A stretch of 64,000 nt of DNA from Candidatus Hydrogenisulfobacillus filiaventi. Lineage in GTDB: Bacteria; Bacillota; Sulfobacillia; Sulfobacillales; R501. Within the stretch, counting starts at the first letter, position 1. Each line of letters opens with the position of its first letter. The notes below the pieces were generated by a model. It made no database searches. It was not told the origin of the DNA and saw only the letters and a list, made by a program, of their open reading frames with translations. Location of the stretch: the NCBI GenBank assembly GCA_902809825.1, contig LR778114.1, positions 496,001 through 560,000 of the forward strand. Direction: 5' to 3'. Positions 52,150 to 60,753 of the stretch are shown here, one piece after another. A program made the position numbers and the translations under genes.

Positions 52150-53949
52150 CTAGGCCAGGCCCAGCACCTGCAGCAGCTGCTGCCAGCGGGGCTCCAGCGC
52201 CTGCCAGAATGCCTGCCAGTCCAGGACCACCCCGACATCGGCGTGCCGGAACACGGGCGCGGACGGGTCGCGGTTGACCGCCACCAGCCGTCCCGCCCCC
52301 TGCACCCCCAGCAGGTGGTCCAGGTGGCCGCTGATGCCCAGGGCCAGGTACAGTCGGGGGGCGACGGCCCGGCCGGTCACCCCCACCTGAAAGGCCTTGG
52401 GCAGCCACCCGGCATCGGTGACCATGCGGCTGGCCCCCACCCCGGCGCCGAGGCGGGCGGCTACGGCGGCTAGCGCGGCCGTACCGGCCTCCCCCACCCC
52501 GTAGCCGATGCCCAGGATGACCGGACGGGGATCCAGGAGGCCACCCGCGGGGCTCCGGCTGTCCAGAGCCTCCAGGTCGCGGCCCCGGGCTGGCAGCAGG
52601 TCCGGGTAGGCCACCCAGGACTCAACGCCGGCCGCCGCGTCCGCCGGCCTGGGCACTGTGGCCCATACCCCCGGGCGGACGCTGGCCAGCACCGGGGCAG
52701 TGCGGGTGACGATGTCCACCAGGTCGGAGGAGGAGGGGGCCGGCTTGGTCTGAATGATGCCGGCCCGGGCGTCGAACCGGATGCCGACGATGTCGCCGGT
52801 CATCCCGAGGCCGGTCAGGCCGGCCAGGTAGGCGCCCGTCTCCCGCCCCTGGAGGGTGGAGGGGAAGAGGCAGAGGGCGGGTGGCACCGCCGCCTCCTCC
52901 AGGCGGCGGGCCAGGCCCCGTGCCTGGTTGGCGGCGGAGGCGCCGGGCAGGGCCAGGTATTCGATGCGGTCGGCCCCCTCCGCCGCCAGCGTCGCGCCGG
53001 TGCCGGGGGCCGGGACCCCGGTCAGCACCGCCACCAGCCGGCCGGGCGGGGTCAGGGCGGGGCGCACCGCCCGCAGGAGCTCGCGGGCGGCCTCGGTGAC
53101 GGTCCCGGTAGCGGGGTCGGTCTCCGCCCACACCCAGACGTCCTGGGTGGTGACCCCCTGTACCGGGGGCGGAGGCTGGGGCGGCTCCCCCAACCCGGCC
53201 AGGGTTTCCAGCAGGCGCTCCACCGCCGTGGCGGCATCCAGCCCCTGGAGGACGACCCCCGCCCGCTGCCCGCTGCCGGAGGCATACACCCGCAGCACGG
53301 CGGTGGGGGAGTCCTGGCCGGAGGGCAGGGGCAGGTCACCCGCCGACCAGGTGGTCACCCGGGCGCGCGCCTCCTCCCCGGGCGGGTCGGTCCAGTGTTC
53401 CTCCGCCAGGCTCTCCTCGATGGTCAGGACCGCCGGCAGCCGGAGCAGGAAGCGCTCCAGCGCCGCGGTCCCGGCCCGTTCCACCACCAGGGCGGTGTCC
53501 CCCAGGCGGGAGAGGGCGCGCACCCGCGTGACCACCGGCCAGCCCAGCAGGGCCGCCACCATGGGCGGGACCTGGCCGGTGTCGGAGTCCAGGGAATGCA
53601 CCCCGGCCAGCACCAGGTCCAGTTCCAGCCGGCGCACCGCGGCCGCCAGGGCGCGGGCGGTGATGAGGGTGTCGGCGCCGGCCAGGACGCGGTCGCTGAC
53701 CAGGATGCCCCGGTCCAGACCGGTCTGGACCACCGCTGCCAGGCTGTCCACGGCCTGGGGCGGTCCCATGGAGAGGGCGACGGTGCGGTCCCCCGGCTGT
53801 CGGAGGTGGTCCAGCAGGGCGGCCAAGGCGACCAGGTCGGTGGGGTTGGGCTCGCGGGCCACCCCCGTCCGCACCAGGCGGCCGCTGGCCGGGTCGAGGC
53901 GGATCTGGTCCTGGACCGGAACATCCTTCACCAAGAGCCCGATATGCAT
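52150..53949 (-). CDS. Fused electron-transfer flavoprotein, EtfB-EtfA
   Basis: A single 599-residue frame. Residues 1-250 are EtfB: MHIGLLVKDVP, LVRTGVAREPNPTDLVALAA, LSMGPPQAVDSLAA, and LVLAGVHSLDSDTGQVPPMV. Residues 270-599 are EtfA with its FAD domain: ALGISGHLDHLLGVQGAGRL, DAGWLPKAFQVGVTGRAVAP, and VNRDPSAPVFRHADVGVV. ETF passes electrons from dehydrogenases to quinone. It normally has two chains; fused forms are known in some archaea. ATG 53949 overlaps the stop of the methyltransferase-like gene (TGATG). Confidence 0.92.
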   Translation of the reverse strand: MHIGLLVKDVPVQDQIRLDPASGRLVRTGVAREPNPTDLVALAALLDHLRQPGDRTVALSMGPPQAVDSLAAVVQTGLDRGILVSDRVLAGADTLITARALAAAVRRLELDLVLAGVHSLDSDTGQVPPMVAALLGWPVVTRVRALSRLGDTALVVERAGTAALERFLLRLPAVLTIEESLAEEHWTDPPGEEARARVTTWSAGDLPLPSGQDSPTAVLRVYASGSGQRAGVVLQGLDAATAVERLLETLAGLGEPPQPPPPVQGVTTQDVWVWAETDPATGTVTEAARELLRAVRPALTPPGRLVAVLTGVPAPGTGATLAAEGADRIEYLALPGASAANQARGLARRLEEAAVPPALCLFPSTLQGRETGAYLAGLTGLGMTGDIVGIRFDARAGIIQTKPAPSSSDLVDIVTRTAPVLASVRPGVWATVPRPADAAAGVESWVAYPDLLPARGRDLEALDSRSPAGGLLDPRPVILGIGYGVGEAGTAALAAVAARLGAGVGASRMVTDAGWLPKAFQVGVTGRAVAPRLYLALGISGHLDHLLGVQGAGRLVAVNRDPSAPVFRHADVGVVLDWQAFWQALEPRWQQLLQVLGLA

Positions 53950-54581
53950 CACGCACCCTGCCTTTCCGCAGAATGGGGCGAATCCGGCGCGGCTTCCCAC
54001 CGGAGCCCGCCCATCAGTCCTTCCACCACCGGCCGGGCCCGGGAATGCCAGGCGGCCGGCAGGTCGGCCCAATAGGCCACCACCACCAGCTGCCCCTCCG
54101 GCGCCAGCCGCCGGCGGGCCGTTGCGATCCAGGCCGGGTCCACCGCCTCCGGGGCTAGGGCCAGGATGAGGGGCCAGGCCGGCCCCGGGTCCGCCAGATA
54201 CGCCCGGTAATCCGCGGTGACGAGGCTGTCCGGCGGCAGCAGCCCCGTGTCCCGGCCGGCCGCGGCCAGCTCGGGCCGCTGCTCGAGGCCCACGGCCTCG
54301 AAGCCGAAGTCCCGCAGCATCCGCACCTCCAGCCCGGCGTGCGCACCGAGGGTGAGCACCCGGGTGCGCAGCCGGTCCCCGCGGGTGAGGCCAGCCAGGC
54401 CCAGGGCGGCGGCCAGGCGGGCTTGCAGCAGGCCCGGCACCAGGGCGGGACCCGGCCAGTGGCCCGGGGCCCGCTCCCGGAGGGCGGCTTCGGCCCGGCG
54501 GGCGAAGGTGCGCCAGGCCTCCCGTTCCTCCGGCCGTCCCGGCCAGGCTTCCAGCAGCCCTTGCAGGCTCCAGAGGTCCAC
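53949..54581 (-). CDS. Methyltransferase-like protein (class I AdoMet fold)
   Basis: A 210-residue protein. The middle shows a class I AdoMet pattern: VLTLGAHAGLEVRMLRDFGF (glycine loop degenerate), AVGLEQRPELAAAG (acidic end of strand 2), SLVTADYRAYLAD and [20 protein letters not shown]. No family is identified. GTG 54581 follows GGGAGGAGG. It is first in a tight minus-strand run with etfBA, cheB and cheR. Substrate unknown; ETF is a conceivable target because ETF-beta methyltransferases exist, but nothing in this sequence proves it. Confidence 0.6.
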   Translation of the reverse strand: MDLWSLQGLLEAWPGRPEEREAWRTFARRAEAALRERAPGHWPGPALVPGLLQARLAAALGLAGLTRGDRLRTRVLTLGAHAGLEVRMLRDFGFEAVGLEQRPELAAAGRDTGLLPPDSLVTADYRAYLADPGPAWPLILALAPEAVDPAWIATARRRLAPEGQLVVVAYWADLPAAWHSRARPVVEGLMGGLRWEAAPDSPHSAERQGA

Positions 54582-54733
54582 GGCCGGTCCTCCTCCCGCG
54601 ACGGTATGGCCTCAGGAACTTATCCCCAGTATAGCAAGAGCGGAGGAACGCGCCGATGCCCGGCCCCGGTCCGGGATTTGCTACCATAGGGCCACGCGGC
54701 CCCGCCGCGGCGCAGCCGGAAGGGGGTGGCAGG

Positions 54734-57568
54734 ATGGCAGAGGAGCCCGTACCGGAGTGGTTGCAGGCGGCCTTTCCGGGACCCAACTTGGCGTGGGCGG
54801 TGGAGCGCTGGCAGGCCTTCCGGGAGCATCCGGAGGCGGTGGACCCCGCCTGGCGGGCCTTTTTCGCCGCCCGGGCCCAGGAGCCGGCGGAGCCGTCCCG
54901 GCTGGAGGGCGGGGCGGGATGGGCGCCGGGCGTGCGGGAGCTGGCCCAGCACATCCGGGCCTACGGGTACCTGCAGGCGGCGGTGGACCCCCTGGAGCCG
55001 CCGCCGGAGCCGGACCCGGACCCGGCCGGTTTGAGCCCGCAACAGCTGGCGGCGATCCCCGCCCGCACCGTGTGGCCCGACCTGCCGGTTACGGACGCCC
55101 GCAGCGCCTGGGATGTGATCACCCGACTCAAAGGCATTTACTGCGGGCATACCGGCTACGATTTCAGCCATGTGCACGACCCGGAGGAGCGGCGCTGGTT
55201 GCAGCAGGCGGTGGAGGAGGGACCCGGGCGCTGGCAGTGGCAGCCGGCCGACCAGCTGGCCCTGTTGTGGCGTCTGGTGGAGGTGGAGGAGTTCGAGCGC
55301 TTCCTGCACCGCACCTTCCCGGGCCAGAAGCGCTTTTCGATTGAGGGCCTGGACATGCTGGTCCCCATGCTGGAGCTGCTGGCCCGGGATGCCGCAGCCG
55401 CCGGCATCGGCACCGTGGTCATCGGCATGGCGCACCGCGGCCGGCTGAATGTGCTGGCCCACATCCTGGGGAAGCCCTACGAGGCTATCCTGGCCGAGTT
55501 CCACCAGGCCCCCAACAAGGACCTGGTGCCCTCGGAGGGCTCCCGCGGCCTCAGTCACGGCTGGATGGGGGATGTGCGTTACCACCTGGGGGCGGAGTCG
55601 GTGTTCCGGGCCCGCCTGGACGGGGAGGCCCCCGGCCAGCCGGTGGCGGCGGTGCGCCTCATCCTGGCGCACAACCCCAGCCACCTGGAGTTCGTCAACC
55701 CCGTGGTGCAGGGGATGACGCGGGCTTTGCAGGAGGCGGCCGGGCGCGGGGAGCCGGGCTGGCCCCGGCAGGATCCGGGCGCCGCCCTGGCGGTGGCGGT
55801 GCATGGGGACGCCGCCTTCCCCGGTGAGGGCATTGTGGCCGAGACCCTCAACCTGGCCCGGCTGGCCGGATACCGCACCGGCGGCACCGTGCACCTTATT
55901 GCCAACAACGGCCTCGGCTTCACCGCCGGTCCGGCGGAGAGCCGGTCCACGCCTTACGCCAGCGACCTGGCCAAGGGCTTTGCCATCCCGGTGGTGCACG
56001 TAAACGCCGACGACCCCACCGCCTGCCTGGCGGCGGTCCGCCTGGCCCTGGCCTATCGCGCCCGGTTCGGCCACGACTTTGTCATTGACCTGGTCGGTTA
56101 CCGGCGCTGGGGGCACAACGAGGGGGACGACCCGACCATCACCCAGCCCCTGCGCTATGCCCGCATCGCCCGCCACCCCCCCGTGGCTGAACTCTGGGCC
56201 CGCACCCTGACCGAAGCGGGGGTGGTGGACCCGCAACAGGTGGCGGCCGAGCGCGCCCGGGTGGGGGCGCGCCTGGCGGCTGCCTACCAACGGGTGCGGG
56301 AACGGGGGCCGGAGCCGCCGCCGGACCCGCCGCCCGCGCCGGAACCGGCAGCGGCCCCCGCCACCGGCGCGGACCGCCTGCGCCGGGCGGTGGCCAGCCT
56401 GTCCGCCCGCCTGCCCGGTTTTCATGTCCATCCCCGGGTGGCGCGCATGCTGGACCGCCGCTTTGCCGATGCCCTGACCGGCGAGGGACGGGTGGACTGG
56501 GGGCTGGCCGAGCTGCTGGCCTTTGCCACCCTCCTGCAGGACGGGGTACCGGTGCGGTTGTCGGGCCAGGACTCGGAGCGGGGCACCTTCAGCCAGCGGC
56601 ACCAAGTCCTGCACGATGTGGAGGACGGCAGCCGCTATCTGCCCCTGCACCACCTGGCGGACGGGCGGGCGGCCTATGCGGTGTACAACAGCCCTCTCTC
56701 CGAAGCGGCGGTGCTGGGGTTCGAATACGGCTACAGCGTGGAGGCGCCGGAGGCCCTGGTCCTCTGGGAGGCCCAGTACGGCGACTTTGCCAACGCTGCG
56801 CAGGTGCACCTGGACCAGTTTGTGGCCGCGGGCGCAGTCAAGTGGCGGCAGACCAGCGGGCTGGTGCTGCTGCTGCCCCACGGCTACGAAGGGCAGGGAC
56901 CCGAGCACTCCAGCGCGCGCATGGAACGCTTCCTGGCCCTGTCCGCCGACGGCAACTGGCAGGTGGCCATCCCCACCACCGCCGCCCAGTATTTCCATCT
57001 CCTGCGGGAGCAGGGGCTGACCCCCCGGGAGGGCCGGCGTCCGCTGGTGGTGTTCACTCCCAAAAGCCTCCTGCGTAACCCCCGCAGCGCTAGTCCCCTG
57101 GCTGAGCTGGCCGGGGGCGGTTTCCGGCCCCTGCTGGACCCCAGTTCGGGCCTGGAACCCCGGCCGCAGGTGGAACGCGTCCTGCTGGCGGCGGGCAAGG
57201 TGGCAGTGGAGCTGGAGGAGGAGGGCACCCGGCGGGGACCGGACCCGGCGGTGGACATCCTCCGCCTGGAACGGCTGTATCCGTTTCCGGCCGAGGAACT
57301 GGCCGCGGCCCTGATCCGCCGGCCCCAGGCCCGGGAGGTGGTCTGGGTCCAGGAGGAGCCGGCCAATATGGGCGCCTGGAGTTATATCGAGCCCCGCCTG
57401 CGCGGGCTGCTGGCGGACCACCTGCCTCGGGCGGTTCTCCGGTATGTGGGGCGGCCTCCCCATGCCAGCCCGGCGGAAGGCAGTGCCGAGCAGCACCTGG
57501 CGGCGCAGGCGGCCATCCTGGCGGCGGCCTGGACCCCGCTGGAGGCGCGGGCAGGGGAACCCCGCTAA
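54734..57568 (+). CDS. sucA: 2-oxoglutarate dehydrogenase E1 component
   Basis: A 944-residue thiamine diphosphate enzyme of the TCA cycle that decarboxylates 2-oxoglutarate and passes succinyl to E2. The N-terminal E2-binding helix is [39 protein letters not shown] and [17 protein letters not shown] are OGDH-specific. The TPP motif GDAAFPGEG (about residue 357) is followed by IANNGLGFT. The C-terminal transketolase domain is complete. ATG 54734 follows GGAAGGGGG; a longer frame has no ribosome site. sucB follows 29 bases downstream. Confidence 0.97.
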   Translation: MAEEPVPEWLQAAFPGPNLAWAVERWQAFREHPEAVDPAWRAFFAARAQEPAEPSRLEGGAGWAPGVRELAQHIRAYGYLQAAVDPLEPPPEPDPDPAGLSPQQLAAIPARTVWPDLPVTDARSAWDVITRLKGIYCGHTGYDFSHVHDPEERRWLQQAVEEGPGRWQWQPADQLALLWRLVEVEEFERFLHRTFPGQKRFSIEGLDMLVPMLELLARDAAAAGIGTVVIGMAHRGRLNVLAHILGKPYEAILAEFHQAPNKDLVPSEGSRGLSHGWMGDVRYHLGAESVFRARLDGEAPGQPVAAVRLILAHNPSHLEFVNPVVQGMTRALQEAAGRGEPGWPRQDPGAALAVAVHGDAAFPGEGIVAETLNLARLAGYRTGGTVHLIANNGLGFTAGPAESRSTPYASDLAKGFAIPVVHVNADDPTACLAAVRLALAYRARFGHDFVIDLVGYRRWGHNEGDDPTITQPLRYARIARHPPVAELWARTLTEAGVVDPQQVAAERARVGARLAAAYQRVRERGPEPPPDPPPAPEPAAAPATGADRLRRAVASLSARLPGFHVHPRVARMLDRRFADALTGEGRVDWGLAELLAFATLLQDGVPVRLSGQDSERGTFSQRHQVLHDVEDGSRYLPLHHLADGRAAYAVYNSPLSEAAVLGFEYGYSVEAPEALVLWEAQYGDFANAAQVHLDQFVAAGAVKWRQTSGLVLLLPHGYEGQGPEHSSARMERFLALSADGNWQVAIPTTAAQYFHLLREQGLTPREGRRPLVVFTPKSLLRNPRSASPLAELAGGGFRPLLDPSSGLEPRPQVERVLLAAGKVAVELEEEGTRRGPDPAVDILRLERLYPFPAEELAAALIRRPQAREVVWVQEEPANMGAWSYIEPRLRGLLADHLPRAVLRYVGRPPHASPAEGSAEQHLAAQAAILAAAWTPLEARAGEPR

Positions 57569-57597
57569 GCGGACAAGCGGCAGAGGAGGCGGTTGGC

Positions 57598-58779
57598 ATG
57601 GCGGCGGACCGGGTTCCGGTGGTGGTGCCGGAACTGGGGGAATCGGTGACGGAGGCGGTGGTGGGCAACTGGCTCAAGGCGGTGGGCGAACCGGTGGCCG
57701 CCGGCGAGGAGCTGGTGGAGCTGGAGACCGATAAGGTTAACCTGACCGTGACGGCGGAGACGGCGGGGGTCCTGGCCGCGGTGCTGCGCCAGCCCGGGGA
57801 GACGGTGCCGGTGGGGGCGGTCTTGGGGGAGATTGCCGTCGCGGGGACGGGAACGCCGCCCGAGGCTATCCCCCCGGCACCGTCCGCGGCCCCGGCGTCG
57901 CCCGCCCCCCCGCTGGAGGAGACCGGACCCGCGGCCGGGCGGCGGGCGTCCCCGGCGGTGCGCCGGCTGGCGGAGGAACGGGGAGTGGACTGGCGGGCGG
58001 TGACCCCCAGCGGGCCTGAAGGCCGGGTGCGACGGGCCGACATCCCTCCGGCCCCGGCTGGCCCGCCGCGACCAGCCCGTCCTGACGAGGAACGGGTGCC
58101 TCTGAGCCGCCGGCGCCTGACCATCGCCCGCCGGCTGGTGGAGGCCCGCAACACCGCCGCCATGCTGACCACCTTCAACGAAGTGGACCTGGCGGCGGTC
58201 ACCGCGTTACGCCAGCGGCACCGGGAGGCCTTCCGCGAGCGCTACGGGGTCAGCCTGGGCTTCATGTCCTTTTTCACGCGGGCGGTGGTGAGCGCCCTGA
58301 AGCGCTTTCCCCGCCTCAATGCCGAGCTAGACGGCAACGACCTTATCCTGAAGCGGCACTACGACATCGGCATCGCTGTCGCCACCGACGAAGGGCTGGT
58401 GGTGCCGGTGGTGCGGGATGCGGACCGCCTCAGCTTTTGGGAGGTGGAGGGCCGCATCGCTGACCTGGCGGCCCGCGCCCGCAACGGGAGCCTGCGGCCG
58501 GACGACCTCGAGGGCGGCACCTTCACCATCACCAACGGGGGGGTGTTCGGGTCCCTCTTCTCCACCCCCATCCTGAACGGCCCGCAGGTGGGCATCCTGG
58601 GCATGCACCGCATCCAAGAGCGGCCGGTGGCGGTGGAAGGGCAGGTGGTGATCCGGCCCATGATGTACGTGGCCCTCACCTACGACCACCGCGTGGTGGA
58701 CGGGCAGGAGGCGGTTTCGTTCCTGGTGCATGTCAAGACGTTGCTGGAGGACCCGGAACGCCTGCTGGTGGAGGGCTAG
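57598..58779 (+). CDS. sucB: Dihydrolipoamide succinyltransferase (E2)
   Basis: A 393-residue E2. The lipoyl domain has the modified Lys 46 in ETDKVNL. A Pro/Ala linker follows, then the peripheral-subunit-binding domain ([18 protein letters not shown], residues about 119-150). The catalytic domain contains [20 protein letters not shown] and [10 protein letters not shown] (active-site His and Asp near 361-365). It forms the core of the 2-oxoglutarate dehydrogenase complex. ATG 57598 follows AGAGGAGGCGG. Confidence 0.97.
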   Translation: MAADRVPVVVPELGESVTEAVVGNWLKAVGEPVAAGEELVELETDKVNLTVTAETAGVLAAVLRQPGETVPVGAVLGEIAVAGTGTPPEAIPPAPSAAPASPAPPLEETGPAAGRRASPAVRRLAEERGVDWRAVTPSGPEGRVRRADIPPAPAGPPRPARPDEERVPLSRRRLTIARRLVEARNTAAMLTTFNEVDLAAVTALRQRHREAFRERYGVSLGFMSFFTRAVVSALKRFPRLNAELDGNDLILKRHYDIGIAVATDEGLVVPVVRDADRLSFWEVEGRIADLAARARNGSLRPDDLEGGTFTITNGGVFGSLFSTPILNGPQVGILGMHRIQERPVAVEGQVVIRPMMYVALTYDHRVVDGQEAVSFLVHVKTLLEDPERLLVEG

Positions 58780-58840
58780 GCCCGGGGGCCGTTCCCACAG
58801 GGGAACCGGATGGCCACGATGTCCTGGGGGGAATGATGGT

Positions 58841-58878
58841 GGGCGCAGCGGGTTTCGGCGTCGACGCTGCGCCCTTTT
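58841..58878 (+). terminator. Intrinsic terminator after sucAB
   Basis: GGGCGCAGCG (58841-58850) pairs perfectly with CGCTGCGCCC (58865-58874), followed by TTTTA. Ends the sucAB unit. Confidence 0.85.
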
Positions 58879-58933
58879 ACCTCCACTGCGTGGACCAGCA
58901 TTCCGCCCGCCTCCGCCCTGCCCCGAATCCCAT

Positions 58934-58962
58934 TTTTACCAGATGCTAACATAGTCTTAAAC
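58934..58962 (+). promoter_or_regulatory. Possible Pho box before the phosphoesterase gene
   Basis: Three TT(A/T)ACA-like hexamers on one face: TTTTAC (58934-58939), CTAACA (58946-58951), TTAAAC (58957-58962), spaced 12 and 11 bases. PhoP boxes of Firmicutes are TTAACA-type repeats every 11 bases. The tract is the most AT-rich part of the leader, 73 bases before the start. Confidence 0.4.
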
Positions 58963-59034
58963 GGCCGGTAAGGCTGCCTTAACCCCGCCGATCCAGGATG
59001 GGCCGGGACCCATCCTGAGAGGAGGCGTACACCC

Positions 59035-60672
59035 ATGCCAAAGACGCGGCAGCGGCGGTTCAGGGCGCCGGCGCCCGTGTTTGGAGCGCTGGTGGCGGCG
59101 GGACTCCCGCTGTTGCCGGGGGTCCCGGCCTGGAGCCGGGCCGCTGTCCCCCAGCCGGCCCGGGCTTCCCGGCCCCCGGCCGGGCATCCGCCCATCCGCC
59201 ACGTGATCGAGATCATGCTGGAGAACCACACGTTTGACAACCTCTTCGGCCGTTTCCCGGGGGCCGACGGGGTTCCTGCTGGCGTCAAACTGCCCAACCC
59301 CGACACCAACTACGTGGCGCCGCCTGTGAGCCCGGCCCCGGCCCCCGCCAACGAAGGGGACACCGTGGACATCAACCACAACCGCGCGGCCGAGATAATG
59401 ATGATGGACTACCGGCCTCCGCTCCTGGCCGGGGGGCGGGGCTACTTCAGGGGGTTCGGCCCCGGCAACGCCTTTCAGCCGGGAGCACCGGGCTGGAAGA
59501 TGAACTACTATACGACCGATCCCCAGAACAGCCTCGCCAGCATCACCCTCTTCGGCCCCCACAATCTGCCGGATGAATGGTTCCTGGCCCGGCATTTTGT
59601 GCTGGCGGACCGCAACTTTCAGCCCGCCATCGGCCCCACTCAGCCCAACCGCATCTACGCCGTGGCTGCCGCCGCCGACGGCTGGATCTCGGACAGCCCT
59701 CCCTCCCAGACCCTGCGCATCCGCACCATCTTCGACCAGCTGAGCGCGCGCGGGCTGTCCTGGCGCATCTACCAGGGGGATTACAATGGGCCCCCGCCAG
59801 CACCTGAGGGCCAGGGGTTTGTGACCCACTGGAACCCGGCCTGGTACACGCCCATCCTCCGGAACCGGCACCTCTGGAACCATGTCCGCAACACCGCGGC
59901 TTTATTGCCGGCGATTGAAGGCGGGCACCTGCCCAATTTCTCCTTTGTGGTGCCCACCTGGCTCTACAGCGAGCATCCCCCGACCGACATCCGGCTGGGG
60001 GACGCCTGGTTGGGGCAGGTGGTGGAGGCGGTCATGCACAGCCGCTACTGGGATTCCACCGCCATCTTCGTGACCTACGACGAGGGCGGCGGCTACTGGG
60101 ATCACGTGCCGCCGCCGCTGGCCTTCCGCTACGGCTACGGTACCCGCACCCCCCTGGTCATCATCTCGCCCTATGTTCGGCCGGGGGTCTATTCCCGCAC
60201 CACGACCAACATCTCCATCCTGGCCTTCATGCAGCATCTCTGGGGTCTGCCGCCCTTAAACGCCCTAAATGCCCGCTCCAATGACCTCATGTCGGCCTTT
60301 GACTTCCGCCAGCGGCCTCTCCCGCCCGTGAGCCTGCCGTCCGTGCCGCCCGTGACCCTGGAGATGGCGGGGCCGGGGGAGAATGTGGTGGCGGTTCCCG
60401 GGGTGCCCTTCACCCTGACCATGAAGGCTAAGACCCCGGGGCTCGTCACCGACACCACCCTGACCGGGCCTGTCATCCTAACGGTGACGGGGCCGGCGGG
60501 CCTCAAAGCCCCGGTCAGCGTCCCGACGTCGGTGGGGTTGCAGGCAGGAAAGGGGGCTTTCACGGCGGTGTTTCCGGTAGCCGGCTACTACCGGATAACC
60601 GCCCAGGGTCCCCGTGGCAGCCGGGGGTGGGTGACGGTGGACGTGGGGGTCGGTGCCGGGACCGCGCCTTAA
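59035..60672 (+). CDS. Secreted phosphoesterase (phospholipase C / acid phosphatase family)
   Basis: A 545-residue exported enzyme. The signal region is residues 1-45 (basic start, FGALVAAGLPLLPGV). The phosphoesterase domain begins at HVIEIMLENHTFDNLFGRFP (metal-binding Glu-Asn and Thr), and contains ENRSF-like, ADRNFQPAIGPTQPNR and YDEGGGYWDHVPPP, all typical of bacterial phospholipase C/AcpA proteins. Residues 430-545 are an Ig-like or beta-sandwich tail. It would hydrolyse phosphate esters outside the cell. GAGGAGGCG precedes the ATG. A possible Pho box suggests phosphate control. Confidence 0.9.
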   Translation: MPKTRQRRFRAPAPVFGALVAAGLPLLPGVPAWSRAAVPQPARASRPPAGHPPIRHVIEIMLENHTFDNLFGRFPGADGVPAGVKLPNPDTNYVAPPVSPAPAPANEGDTVDINHNRAAEIMMMDYRPPLLAGGRGYFRGFGPGNAFQPGAPGWKMNYYTTDPQNSLASITLFGPHNLPDEWFLARHFVLADRNFQPAIGPTQPNRIYAVAAAADGWISDSPPSQTLRIRTIFDQLSARGLSWRIYQGDYNGPPPAPEGQGFVTHWNPAWYTPILRNRHLWNHVRNTAALLPAIEGGHLPNFSFVVPTWLYSEHPPTDIRLGDAWLGQVVEAVMHSRYWDSTAIFVTYDEGGGYWDHVPPPLAFRYGYGTRTPLVIISPYVRPGVYSRTTTNISILAFMQHLWGLPPLNALNARSNDLMSAFDFRQRPLPPVSLPSVPPVTLEMAGPGENVVAVPGVPFTLTMKAKTPGLVTDTTLTGPVILTVTGPAGLKAPVSVPTSVGLQAGKGAFTAVFPVAGYYRITAQGPRGSRGWVTVDVGVGAGTAP

Positions 60673-60697
60673 GCGAACGCCCTGCCGGCGGACGGCC

Positions 60698-60728
60698 GGG
60701 CCGGGGACGGCACCGCCCCGGCCCTTTT
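60698..60728. terminator. Terminator between convergent phosphoesterase and lpd
   Basis: GGGCCGGGG (60698-60706) pairs with CCCCGGCCC (60716-60724) with TTTT after it on the plus strand. On the minus strand AAAA precedes the hairpin and the following bases are not T-rich, so it serves mainly the plus-strand gene. Confidence 0.8.
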
Positions 60729-60753
60729 CGGCTGCAACTGCCAGCCTGCCCGC

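Noticed and set aside
53950-54954. Apparent N-terminal extension of the fused ETF to 934 codons
   Set aside because: The upstream part is another frame of the methyltransferase-like gene and lacks any ETF feature.
54620-57496. 958-codon minus-strand frame opposite sucA
   Set aside because: Antisense shadow; sucA is unmistakable.
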